In this document: positions 23,601-33,461 of the stretch, piece after piece
Position numbering within the stretch: position 1 is the stretch's first letter
Layout of the letters: each line of letters begins with the position of its first letter
DNA from: Hyaloperonospora brassicae
Taxonomy: Eukaryota; Oomycota; Peronosporomycetes; Peronosporales; Peronosporaceae
DNA: 64,000 nt
Assembly: GCA_947650285.1 (NCBI GenBank)
Contig: CANTFL010001256.1
Coordinates: 372,001-436,000 of the forward strand
Reading direction: 5' to 3'
Program-made: the position numbers and the translations under genes
Notes under the pieces: model-generated
The model's input: only the letters and a program-made list of their open reading frames with translations
Told to the model about the DNA's origin: nothing
The model's database searches: none

Positions 23601-24240
23601 ACTGACCCGAAATAGAAGCCGCGGTCACCAAGGATGCGAACGATTGTCTATTTGCAAGAAGGCCAAGGTACACGTAGGCAAGCAAGACTATGGATTATTA
23701 CCACCATGAACACTCATGACGGTTACCCCTATGACCTGTCCATGTCGATCTCATTGGTCCCTACGAGGATGGACACTACGGTATCACCATGATTGACCAC
23801 GAGACGCGTTGGCTGAAAGTGGGTATTTAGCAGGACAAAATTTGCTGAACACAGCCGAAAGCTTCGATCGTGAATGGCTGACCCGCTACCCGCGTCCTGT
23901 AAAGTTTATAAACGAACTAGAAAACAGAATTTACCGGTGAAGAGTTCCAAGGGACTCTTCGCAGCTACGGGATACAAGCAAAACCAATTACGAGCAAGAA
24001 CCCTCACGCAGATGCAATTTGTGGGCGCGTTCACCTCGAGATTTTTAAATTTCATCAGATGCCACGATGACGATGACTGGAAGAAAACCATTCACTACGC
24101 TGCATTTTCCGTACGAGCCAGCTGCCACAGCATTCTTGCTGCTTCCCTAGGCCAACAACTTTTCGGTCAAAATATATCCACTCGTCAGATTTACATCGCC
24201 AATTGGAGCTACCTTTCAAAACGTTGTTTTAGGGCAATTC
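20690..24240 (+). pseudogene. Gypsy gag-pol remnant
   Basis: In order: a gag-like stretch (20696-20941); a protease-like segment near 21530 (SGTFIALLDSRAS, with Arg in place of the usual Gly/Cys after the Asp-Ser) and 21750 (VIGRDNLNELGI); reverse transcriptase pieces at 22190-22350 (FNKPDGSLRLLIDLLGLNRY) and 22525-22620 (YLHEILVYSDNKEKHPEYLQ); RNase H at 23060-23290 (ELELLSIVEMLREY, VIVHTDHKNLT, DAISRMR); and integrase at 23520-24060 (LNHPGGERKYKKMRKV, VHVDLIGPYEDGHYGITMID, then SYGIQAKPITSKNPHADA). The reverse transcriptase active site is changed (YLHE where the family has YLDD). Stops and frameshifts separate most pieces. Dead element. Confidence 0.8.
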
Positions 24241-24480
24241 TCGCCTGCAATTTCCTATAGAATAGCAAACATCTCGATCATTTCTACAATACGGGCGACC
24301 ACGTGATGCTCCACGTCCCCAATAAGTTCGTTTCAAAATAGCACGCAGTGGCAAATGGACCTTCATTATCCGCCAAGTTCACAGCAACGGCACCTTCATC
24401 ATCGACAAGGGCAAAACGGCCGAACATGTGCGCATTTGCTGCGTTTTCCGTGCTTAATATCACAGATTATGGGGAGAGTA

Positions 24481-24696
24481 TGACATGGGTGGTATATCTA
24501 TATGACCTGCGACACCATCCTTGGATTGGTCCAGACGACCGACGATTTCGCCAGACAGAAGAAGATTGCGCTAGATTTTATGTATGATTACACCAGACTA
24601 GCCTACCAAGTTTAACACCCTCATCAACATATTCATCATCCATTTCACTACATTAGACTCGAGACCCGTTGCAAGACACGGACCGGGTTTGTTATT
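24481..24696 (+). repeat. 3' LTR of Gypsy relic
   Basis: The direct-repeat partner of 20220-20416, preceded immediately by the purine-rich GGGGAGAGTA. Divergence between the two LTRs is visible at many positions, so the insertion is old compared with the hairpin-rich Gypsy element at 25.9-33.9 kb, whose LTRs are nearly identical. Confidence 0.8.
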
Positions 24697-24959
24697 CCGA
24701 ACCCTCTGGCCTTCAAATGCCATAAATCATAAAGTGCGTTTCGAATTTCACGATATAATGTATGCCCGCAAGCCGCAATTCAGTGACTCACGCTTCACCG
24801 AGGTCGTGATTGTTACGCTTCTACGCTTCGCGATGCACAGACACCACTCAGATAGCTGCGACATTCTCGCATTGGAGGTATTTTGGTCCTCGAGAACCCT
24901 AGCATTTTTTACAATGTGACGGCTTTACCTTCTGTTCTATATGATCAACATCATTGATC

Positions 24960-25866
24960 AGCGCTCCTGTCATTTACTCAAAAAAATAAAATCCACGTCA
25001 TCGCTTCTATTACTTTTGACACTATTTGCTGGATACGCAGCTTGTATCCTTCTCGGCTACTTGCAACTGAAACACTTTCGCAAATCTTTGCTCTTCAACT
25101 TCCATGCCTTCTAACGCACATTCCATAAGTTATTCACGACATCTTTTCCATTGTGATTCCCGCGCGCCCGATCTCCGTCTACTCAGTTAAGTTTATTAGT
25201 TCCTCTGTTTGACGCAGAAAATCAATCCTTGTCAAGTTTAACGCGTTAGCATCGATACAATCATCGATAAATTGACATTTTGGACAATGTTGTCCTGTAT
25301 CATCTTGTCGGTCCCACCGCATGCCACGCTTACTGAAATTAGATATCAACCGTCTTTATACAGGTGCGCTTGGGAATCTAGTGGAGGCCGTAAGCAGTTC
25401 GTGATCTGTTCTGGAGTGATCTTGTTAGGGAGAGTCTGAACAAGCTTTCGCATGACATGTTTGCGTGGCGAATTCTCCTGCAACCATTCTAAAACTTGGC
25501 GGTGATATTAAACTTTGGCCATTCCAGCAAGACTAAGTCCAATTACATCTGTCTTGACATTCCATGATCACGCAAATTCCTTTCTATCAGCGAAAGCGAC
25601 TTCCCGGATTCAAATTTTTCCCCGGGACAGAACAAATGTTTTTGACATCGGTAAAGCTTCTTTTTATTTTAATTGAGACTTGTTTAGCTTGCGCTGCATT
25701 GCATCGGTACCTCTGGGATACGACGCGACGTGATGCGGAAATGGTCACTGCTGGTGTACTGGAGGTGGCACGTATTGCTGTGGCAATCCCGGTTGCGGAT
25801 CCTGCCCTCTCGACATGTTTAGCCGCCCTTGCCTTTTACTTAGGTTGATTCGCCTCGAAGTATGTT
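24960..25866 (-). pseudogene. Third Copia gag relic, interrupted by Gypsy insertion
   Basis: On the minus strand several frames together give a Copia gag: TLPNKITPEQITNCL (about 25.4 kb), VSVACGGTDKMIQDNIVQNV (about 25.3 kb) and TRIDFLRQTEELINL (about 25.2 kb). These correspond in spacing and residues to VAVSDARGG, DNIVHHPSPEL and RADYLRHAKELAL in the gag at 2-2.2 kb. The relic ends abruptly at 25866, exactly where the LTR of the Gypsy element begins. The complementary side resumes at 33858. The gag was therefore already present when that element landed in it. Confidence 0.6.
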
Positions 25867-26257
25867 TGTAACGGGGCACACCCTTGCGTAACTTAACGCA
25901 AGGGTTTTGAGTGACCCGACAGACGTACACGTGGCAAGCGAGGAAGCGTAGGTAGGGTAAAAGTAGAACCGTTATATTAATAAATTAAGTCTTTAAACTA
26001 CTGTCTCTTCGTTTGACTTAATTCAATTATACTAATATAACTGCATGTATGGTGACGTCTCGTCACCACTCATTGCGCGCGTCTTGCGGCGATTGGTGGG
26101 TTGATATCATCACGATATCAACCAATGAACAGACCCTTTGGTCGACCCTTTAATATCACCACTTTGGTGATATTGTTTTAAAGAATATCCATCTTTATAT
26201 TCTTTATTGTCACTTTCCTTAAAGTGACAATTTCATGTAACGGGCTGCCCCGTTACA
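25867..26257 (-). repeat. 3' LTR of hairpin-rich Gypsy element
   Basis: A 391-bp repeat with TG...CA ends (TGTAACGGGGCAC at the plus-strand left, GCCCCGTTACA at the right). Successive inverted repeats fill it: CCCTTGCGT/ACGCAAGGG (25881-25904), GGTGACG/CGTCACC (26050-26066), TTGATATC/GATATCAA (about 26102-26121), AATATCACC/GGTGATATT (about 26151-26174), and ATTGTCACTTT/AAAGTGACAAT (about 26207-26232). The two ends of the LTR are themselves complementary (TGTAACGGG and CCCGTTACA). Diverged relatives occur at 43856 and 61937 on the plus strand. Confidence 0.95.
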
Positions 26258-26270
26258 TCACCCCCCCTTA
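26258..26270 (-). other. Polypurine tract
   Basis: In element sense the sequence just before the 3' LTR is TAAGGGGGGGTGA, a run of purines touching the LTR edge. This is the expected primer for plus-strand DNA synthesis and confirms that the element reads on the minus strand. Confidence 0.8.
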
Positions 26271-26388
26271 ACTGATAGTCACCGTGTGACTATCGAAAAC
26301 ATGGAGGCCACCCGTTGGCCACCATTGGGACAGGGAGCACTTGTTGGGTCCGTTCCATTCACTTTCCGCTTGACCTCGCATAGTAAAC

Positions 26389-27996
26389 ATGTCTATGCGA
26401 GGTGACTCAAGACCCACACAGCCTGGTGCTGTGCAAGCCTCTGCGGCAGACGCTTCGTCGTCTGCCGCCCCTTCCTCGCCTGCAGCAACAGGTGCTGCAG
26501 GTGCACGCGGTATCACACCGCGTGCGCACGATGACCCTGATGTAGAGGTCATCTACGCTGGCGAGTCAGACGTGTCTGACTCGGGCAATGCTCCAGAGGC
26601 GTCTCGCTCACCGGCGACGCCTCAGTATTCGCCAAGACCACTGCCGAACGAACGGACTCGTGATTTGCATCACAGTCTGTTCGGCAGTGATGATGATGAT
26701 GATCAGGGTGGTGAGTTCTATTCTTCACCACCGCCGGCTCGTGCGTCTTCGCACGAGCGTGATGACGATGGCGCGAGCCGTCGTCAATCTGGGAGCCGTG
26801 GTACCGACAAGGGTACCACTGTGAAGCGTGATGAGTTGAAGCCGTGGCGTTTGCCCGAACAACTCATATATAGCCTGTCTCACGAGACAGGCCAACACCA
26901 TCGAATACCCTTATTCGATGCAACCGAGCTCCACGGCTTGAGTTCCAGCGCGAAGAACTTTCGCGCTGAAGAAGATTTTTATCTCGATGTCTTTCTTAGA
27001 CATCGATGGTACAACAGCAACCAAAAGCGTGACAAAACATCGCTTTTGGCTGCGTGGAACGCGTTCGTCCAAAACGTAAAGAATTTTGGACGAGAAGGGT
27101 GGCTCAAGAAGCTTGAGGCAACACGCCTCAGGTTCGAACGGCGAACGCCAACCGGTGCTAGGTACCGGTTGCATTGTTTATCGAGTGAGGCAGGCATTCC
27201 TTGCCTCACATGGGGAGACCCTTGTGCGAGTTGTGTTGACAACTCGCAGCGTGCACATAGGGATGTGTACTCCCTAAATTCGCCCTGGGGAAGGGCACAT
27301 CTCTCGGAGGAGATGCGTGACGCGATTGCAAACTTGCAATCCGTCTACAAGCGCCTAGGGCGCGTGTTTACCGATGGGCCACAGGACTCATCGGATGGGT
27401 CTCGTCATACTGGCGGACGAGACCTTCAACATCCATCAACAGCTGAGAGCGGGGCTCCCAGCTGTTCCAAGAGGGTGGATACCCCCGCCACTGGACGAGG
27501 TAGCTCGTCCTTGATCCTGAATCGTCACGGTGATTCAAGATACGCTCCACTAGAAAGCGTTGATCACCGTGAGCATCCACCAAAGGATGTGGTGGAGGGG
27601 GAAAGACCTCCTCCAGATGATTCTGTTCACCATCTCGACCCTTACGAGATGGATCGCGCAATCGATGAATTGCGCGATGACTTATAGCACGAGCGCGATC
27701 GGCGCTACGCTTTGACCGATACCGTGCGGAAGAACCGCAAGGGTCACGAGGCTGATCGGGCGAGGGATCGCGCCGATTATGCCACGGCGCAGCTTCAGGT
27801 CGAGCGGGATGTCCGCTCCCTATTCGGCGAGCTGGCGACAGCTCGCGGGGAGATATCTCGGTTGAATACCGAGGTATCATATCTGCGCGACCAGACGGAT
27901 CGTCTGGAGCGCGAACGCAAGAACTTGATGGATGTTCTTGAACGTGGGGGCTATCTTCATCGGAAGAAGAAGGCTCGTACTGACAGTACGACCTGA
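26389..27996 (+). CDS. Antisense accessory reading frame of Gypsy element, function unknown
   Basis: On the strand opposite gag-pol an ATG at 26389, 132 bp inside the LTR, opens 432 codons to a TAG at 27685-27687. The same frame continues without another stop to 27996, so the undivided product would be about 535 residues. Parts: a Ser/Ala/Pro-rich, acidic N-terminus (residues 1-140, Asp run near 101-105); a globular stretch (about 150-330) containing [20 protein letters not shown] and [15 protein letters not shown]; four Cys spaced C-x8-C-x6-C-x2-C at about 262-281, suggesting metal binding; a polar linker; and, beyond the TAG, a charged heptad-rich segment (about 440-530, with [20 protein letters not shown]) predicted coiled coil. 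I do not recognise the family. The first 980 nt do not overlap pol; the last 630 nt are antisense to the integrase C-terminal linker and chromodomain. Some plant Gypsy elements carry antisense frames in the same place. Confidence 0.6.
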
Positions 27997-30900
27997 GCCT
28001 CCCCACGTAAAACGTAGGATGCGTGCGCATCTTACGTGGCAATTCGAGTGTGTATGCATTGCCCTTGCGATGCAACACTCGAAATGGCCCAATGTATTTC
28101 GGCAGTAGTTTGCTACTGCCGACACTAGTGACTGCATGTCCAGGTAGGTTTACTGTTGACAGTAGTACTAGGTCGTTAACCTTAAATGAAAGAACATTTG
28201 CTCTTCCATTCTTGTCTGCGTTCCGTTTCTGACGGTCCACCGCATTTGCGATGGAGTCCTGAACGAAACGGACTACCGCTTCTCGAGTCAGAAGGAAGTT
28301 CTCTGCTGACTCTTTGTTTTGTCTGGCAGTGCGCTTCGTGCGCACTGCTAAGAGATTGCTCTCTTCTTCAGCGAGGTTGTCTTCTTCCTCGCTGACATAA
28401 TCGTTGGCGATGCTGAATATACCAGCATCGTCATCATCATCCAAATCAATAATAGCGTCTTCGCTATTATTGAGATGATCTTCTTCATCGATGTCGACTT
28501 GATCGACATCGGCATCATACGTGACGACGTTTGCGTCGACACGTGATGAGCAAGAGCCAAAACGGTTTTTGCTCGAGCGAGTCCCTCCCCCCTTATCCAA
28601 GAGTTACACTCTATAAGGGTGGGCACTCGTGGTTGGCGTAGGCCATTCACGTAAAACGGTGTGTGCTGTGTTGAAGCATGCACCGAATTATTGATGGCGA
28701 ATTCCACCATGGGTAGGAATTTGCTCCAACTCGGAAACGAGCGAACCGTGTCCTCGAAGAATCTCTTCGGGGACACGGTTCGCACGTTCCGTCTGACTAT
28801 CTGTTTCTGGATGGTCAGAAGTGGACATCTTCAATCGTGTTCCGAGAGTACGGAACACGGTTTGCCAAAATTCCGCCGTGAACCGAGGGTCACGGTCGGA
28901 TACGAGTTCACGGGGTAACCCGTGGAGTCTAAAGACCGTGTCTAGAAAGACACGAGCACAACCTTGAGCCTTGATTGACTCAGGGACAGCAGCAAGATGG
29001 ACCATCTTGCTGAATCGGTCTACAAACACAAGAATACCATTATTCTTGTGAGCATCTTCGGGAAAACCGAAGACGAAGTCTATCAGAACGGACTGCCAGC
29101 ACTCTGTCGGAACAGGCAGAGGCTGCAATGGCGCACGGGATTAAGTACTAGGCTTCACCCGTTGACAAACCTCGCAAGCACGTATGTACTTGCGGACAAA
29201 CTGATACTGGCGTGGCCAGTAAAAGTCACGACTTACCGTGAGGTAAGTCTTTTCCCTTCCACGATGGCCGCTTATTGGGGCATCGTGACACTCGTACATG
29301 ATGCGCAAACGCAAATCATGATGAGCGGGTACGACGACACGAGGCGTGTCGTCGGCAACAGCTGTATAGTACAGCAATCCGTTGCGTGTACTATACCGAT
29401 CCGATGAGGATCGGTACAAAGCCGGTAAATCCCTCATGGATTTACTGGATGGATTCACCAGATGATCCATCAATCGCAGAAGATCCTCATCTTCCGCGTA
29501 TGCCTTACGTACGTCGTCAAGTAAACTTGACGACGGGACACTGACTGACAGTGTCGCAACAGTGGGCTTATCCTCACTGTTGGATTGTGCGTCCGGCTCG
29601 AAATCGGGCCGGCGCGAAAGAGCATCCGCGACGACATTTAGTCGTCCCGGTTTATACTCCACGGAGAAGTTATACTCCGCGAAGGAAGACAGCCACCTCG
29701 CCATTCTTTTCGAGAGGTGTGGGCTGTTTACGGCCGTGCGTAATGACGCATGGTCCGTGTAGACAACAAACGGTCTATCTCCCAAGAGATAGACGCGAAA
29801 CTTAGCCAGTGCGTATTTCGTGGCAAGGAGTTCCTTGTCATGCACTGGGTAATTGCGTTCGGCTGGTTGCAGCTGACGCGACTGATAACAGACGACGCGC
29901 TCTGCGCCGTCTGTGTCGTATTGCATCAACGCACAACCGATAGCAAAATCGCTGGCGTCACAGACCACGTGAAACGCTCTGTCCTGATCTGCAATCGCCA
30001 AGATTGGCGATTGCATCAAGCTTTGCTTGATACCCTCAAAGGAACGCTGACACTCAGCGTTCCATGACCACTTGACATTTTTCTTGAGCAAGCAAGAAAG
30101 ATGAACAGTCATCTCGGCGTTGTTTCGCGAGTACTTGTGCAAGTACGCCGCAAGACCAAGGAACTTCCTTAGTCCCTTGACATCGACTGGCACTGGCCAG
30201 TCGGTGATCGCCTTGATCTTTTCGGGATCAGGGCGTACGCCGTGTTTACCCACGATGCACCCAAGAAGTGGTATTTCGCTAGCCGCGAATATACACTTCT
30301 TGAGGTTTGCGTACAACTTATGCTTGCACATAAGTTGAAGAACCTGACGAACGTGAGTTCTGTGAACTTCAACGTCCGTCTTTCCGTCCATAGCCCGGCT
30401 ATGGACGAACACATCGTCGAAGTAACTCGGTGCAAAGTCTCGCACCGGTCTCAACAGATTTGTTACACATCTGTTGAATGTTGCAGGGGCATTACTCAGC
30501 CCCTGTGGCATCACTAGCCACTCCCACAGCATCCCGCTGGGGGTAATCACTGCCGTGAACGGGACGTCCCGTTCACGCATCAGGATCTGATAGAATCCAT
30601 CCATCAGATCCATGGACGAAAAGATGGTACTCTTTGACATACCATCTATGATTACGTCCTTCCTCGGTATCGGCGTCTGAGCCGGTACCGTTGCAGCATT
30701 CAACTTGTTGAATGCGTGCACTATCCGCCACCCTCCTGTGGCCTTTCGCACACAGAAGGTCGGAGAGCTGTGAGGGGATCCTGATTCCCTCATATGGCCC
30801 ACTGCTAAGCGATCGGCAAAGAACTTGTCGATCGCTATCACTTGTTCACGAGGCAGTGGCCACTGCTTCATGACACAGTATTTCGAGCCCGGTTTGAGCA

Positions 30901-32212
30901 CGATCTCGTGTCGAGTGCCTTTGTCCTTAGGCAACTCGCAAGGTACGGATTCAGGGAACACATCCCTGAATTCGATCAAATCCTTATACATAGGATTTTC
31001 CTGAAGTGACTCCCAGGATTGGGACGCGTATCGCTCAATCCGAGTCTTCTCATCGAGGACACTTTCGTCCATCGATGAGCTGCTGAGAACCCGTTCGTTC
31101 TCAGCAAATACTGTTGCCGACCGAATGTCGGTCACATACTCGTCCTCTGTGACGAGTATGCAGATCTGCTTGACTTTGCCACTACGCAGATCACGCAAGA
31201 ACCGTTTCGGTTCTAGCGTTGGCAACTGAGTTATCTCCGAAGTCAACTTCGGAGGCACAATCAGATCAAGCGTATAAGCGCCTACGCTTGATCCGTCATT
31301 AACCAAGACGTTCAACGTCTTGGTTTCTTCCTGGAAACTTACTTCCACAGGTTGCTGAGGGCCTAATCCCTCAGCAAGCGACTCTTGAGGAATTCCTTCC
31401 TCAAGTACGTGGGGACTTATTCCCTCGACGTCTTCCGACTGTGGCTGTGCAACCACAGTCAGGAACCGATCCTCTACGGTCGACTCTCCAGTCGACCTAG
31501 GATTTTCATGTTGCCCCTTGGGGGCAACAGACTTCTTTCTTCTAAGATGCTGCCCGCTAGGCATGCATCCATGTCCCGGTCCACTCGACTTATTCGAGTG
31601 GTGGACCATCGGCGCAGCCTGTACTTCTGTACAGCCGCCGGGAGCTTGCTCCACAGTGTAGTGATCAACTACACTGTGATCTTGTGCAGTCGTGCTAACG
31701 ACCGTACCGCAAGTGAGGCCATCGCACTCACTCGCAGAACATCCACACGCTTGTGGACGCTCCAAGATGTTCATCAGATGGCCATCTGATGAACAAGCAG
31801 CAGGCATCTTCACGGATCGATGCTGCCAGCTCACTCTTGGCTCGTACTTTCTGAGCCAAGGTAATCCCAGGATGACATCAAATTTGTCATCCAGATCTAG
31901 TACGATGAAGTCATCATCGTACTGTTCGCCCTCTAACGTGTAGTGGATTCCTACTACACGTTTCTCAACGGTTATCGATGCGCCTGTTGCAAGGCGCACC
32001 GTCATCCTTGTGAGGGGAATGTCGCGCTCAACGAACTTGAGCCTACGACCCTCTAGTGACTGGCGACGAACAAAGTTGTTCGACGCCCCACAGTCTACTA
32101 GGGCCCGAAGCGACAAATCATTTGTCGCTTCCAACTTCAAGGTGATGAGCGAAACGTCATTACCAGGTGCAGAGACACACAATGATTGTGTATCTGGAGC
32201 AACTTTCGTCAA
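27368..32212 (-). pseudogene. Pol of hairpin-rich Gypsy element: protease, RT, RNase H, integrase, chromodomain
   Basis: From 32212 a frame of 1023 codons runs to a TAA at 29141. It carries the protease (ALVDCGASNNFV), reverse transcriptase (FSSMDLMDGFYQI, YFDDVFVHS with both catalytic Asp), RNase H (VVCDASDFAIGCAL, YTDHASLRT, NVVADALSRR) and the HHCC zinc module (HDAPISGHRGREKT ... CEVCQRV). The same phase resumes after the TAA with the integrase core: Asp in VLIDFVFGF, Asp in LVSDRDPRF, Glu in TERANRV. Between about 28760 and 28605 the coding signal is displaced to a different frame (SFPSWSKFLPMVEFAINN), then returns to the original one, which continues with the GPY/F-like LLPKYIGPFRVLHRKGNAY and a C-terminal chromodomain ([26 protein letters not shown]). 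One stop and two compensating frameshifts therefore inactivate it. Confidence 0.9.
28741..28783. repeat. 43-nt near-perfect palindrome at an integrase frameshift
   Basis: GCGAACCGTGTCC (28741-28753) pairs with GGACACGGTTCGC (28771-28783), and the inner CGAAGA pairs with TCTTCG, leaving one mismatched pair and a 3-nt centre. In pol sense the first arm encodes the conserved ANRV after the catalytic Glu, while the second arm lies exactly where coding continuity passes to another frame. Confidence 0.95.
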
Positions 32213-32262
32213 GAGATTTGCAAATTCTCTTGAGGTTGCTGGATCAGTAGGGCGCTCCGCCC

Positions 32263-33417
32263 CTACTGACCCCGACCATTTTTTGATGGTCCGTCTCGCT
32301 GTTGCGGCTTTGCAACAGCGCTGGACCCACGCCCATTGCCCTTTCTGGCAAAAGGTCGTCCATTTCGCTCAGTACTGTTTGGTACTGGGCGTGGAGCACT
32401 ACACTCGTATGCGTAGTGCCCTAACTTCTGACAGCGATTGCACCTCTGCAATCGCTTGTTGTTTGTAGAGAGAGGTCTCTCGCTCTCAACATAGCAGAGG
32501 TCCATTGGTTCTGGATCTCCGATCTCTTGTCGTCTCGGTGGACGGTAAGAGTTTTAGCTAGCATGAGCCTGTCTCATGCTAAAGTCTTCCTGTTCCGCGG
32601 CTGATATCGCTTCTTCAAGCGTATTCAGCTCAAGGCGGAACAGGTGGCTCCTGACGGGCCCTTCTGCGAGCCCTTGCATGAACACCGTAATCAACGTGTG
32701 TTCATGTACTGGGTTGGCAGTTATACTACTCGCAAGGAGTCGTATATGTTGTGCGTAAGCGTGCACATCACGCTTACCCTGCTTGAGTTTCAGGAGCTCT
32801 GAGCGATCCCTGAACTCATCCCGTGGCGGCTCAAACGTTTGTCTGAGCCGGGACCTGAAGTCATCTAGCTACCTAAACTCATTTGGGTCGCTACTCTTGA
32901 GTCCCAGGGACCAAGTTTTGGCACGCCCTGCCAAGTGGGTCTGAGCAAATGTGAGTTTCATTTGCTCATCTTCGACGCGACGAGCCCTTAGGGCTCTGTC
33001 GAGTTCGACAAACCATAGTAACAGGGAGTCCTCCGGGACTCCACTGTACTTGGAGATGTCGACTTTCATGACTTCGGGACGACGCGCATGCGCCGTCTCG
33101 CCCACAGCAGCATGGAATTGCTGCTGTCTCAACAGCTCCGTCTGTTGAGCACCGAGTTCTCTCAACTGCTCGGCCTGTTGAGAGCCTTGCTGGTGAAGCA
33201 AGGCTACTTTCTCCCTCTCGAGAGAAAGTTCATTCTGAATGAACTTGGCGATAGCGGCATGTTGTTGGTCTCTGTCTAGAGACTCCAACATGGTGCTGAC
33301 GACGAGTTCGCCTACGGTAGAACTCATTCGTTCTACCGCACCCCATTCGATGTCACTCAAATGGGTAAACCCTTCACGCGTGGCGTGAAAGGTGTCTTCT
33401 TCATCCAACATGTTCAT
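32263..33417 (-). pseudogene. Gag of hairpin-rich Gypsy element (two in-frame stops)
   Basis: One frame of about 385 codons from the ATG at 33417, starting 45 bp inside the 5' LTR, with in-frame stops near 32869 (after SSDPNEFR) and 32554 (after MRQAHAS). Order: an acidic N-terminus and a Glu/Gln-rich helix (about residues 60-110), the retrotransposon gag fold (KVDISKYSGVPEDSLLLWFV, then LTFAQTHLAGRAKTW, then after the stop LRQTFEPPRDEFRDRSELLK and HTLITVFMQGL), and a CCHC knuckle CNRCQKLGHYAYEC near 32435. Gag packages the element RNA. The phase is unbroken, so only two point changes inactivate it, and each stop lies in or beside a hairpin arm. Confidence 0.85.
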
Positions 33418-33445
33418 GTAGGATGATGTGGTCCTTGGAAGGACT

Positions 33446-33461
33446 ACTAAGTGCTACCAGG
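33446..33461 (-). other. Candidate primer-binding site
   Basis: In element sense, the bases directly after the 5' LTR read CC then TGGTAGCACTTAG. A TGG start within two bases of the LTR is standard for a tRNA 3'-CCA-paired primer-binding site; TGGTAGC resembles Met-tRNA-type sites of other Gypsy elements. The tRNA assignment is unproven because no tRNA gene is in the window. Confidence 0.55.

Larger units (their letters stand above)
20220..24696 (+). mobile_element. Degenerate Ty3/Gypsy element with both LTRs
   Basis: Two direct repeats bracket the element: 20220 to about 20416 and 24481 to about 24696. Both start TGACATGGGT and share CTATATGACCTGCGA, AGAAGATTGCG, CTACCAAGTTT and CAAG-CACGG-CCGGG blocks. 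The right copy has a 19-base extra segment after about 45 bases. Directly before the right LTR is a purine tract (GGGGAGAGTA, 24471-24480) that fits the polypurine tract for plus-strand synthesis, confirming plus orientation. The interior is a much-broken gag-pol. No perfect target duplication is seen, as expected for an old copy. Confidence 0.8.

Noticed and set aside
29551..30067. Plus-strand open frames antisense to pol (for example 29551-29805 and 29750-30067)
   Set aside because: They are short and lie wholly opposite conserved RT/RNase H codons; the hairpin symmetry itself makes antisense frames longer than usual. Only the 26389-27996 frame extends well outside pol.
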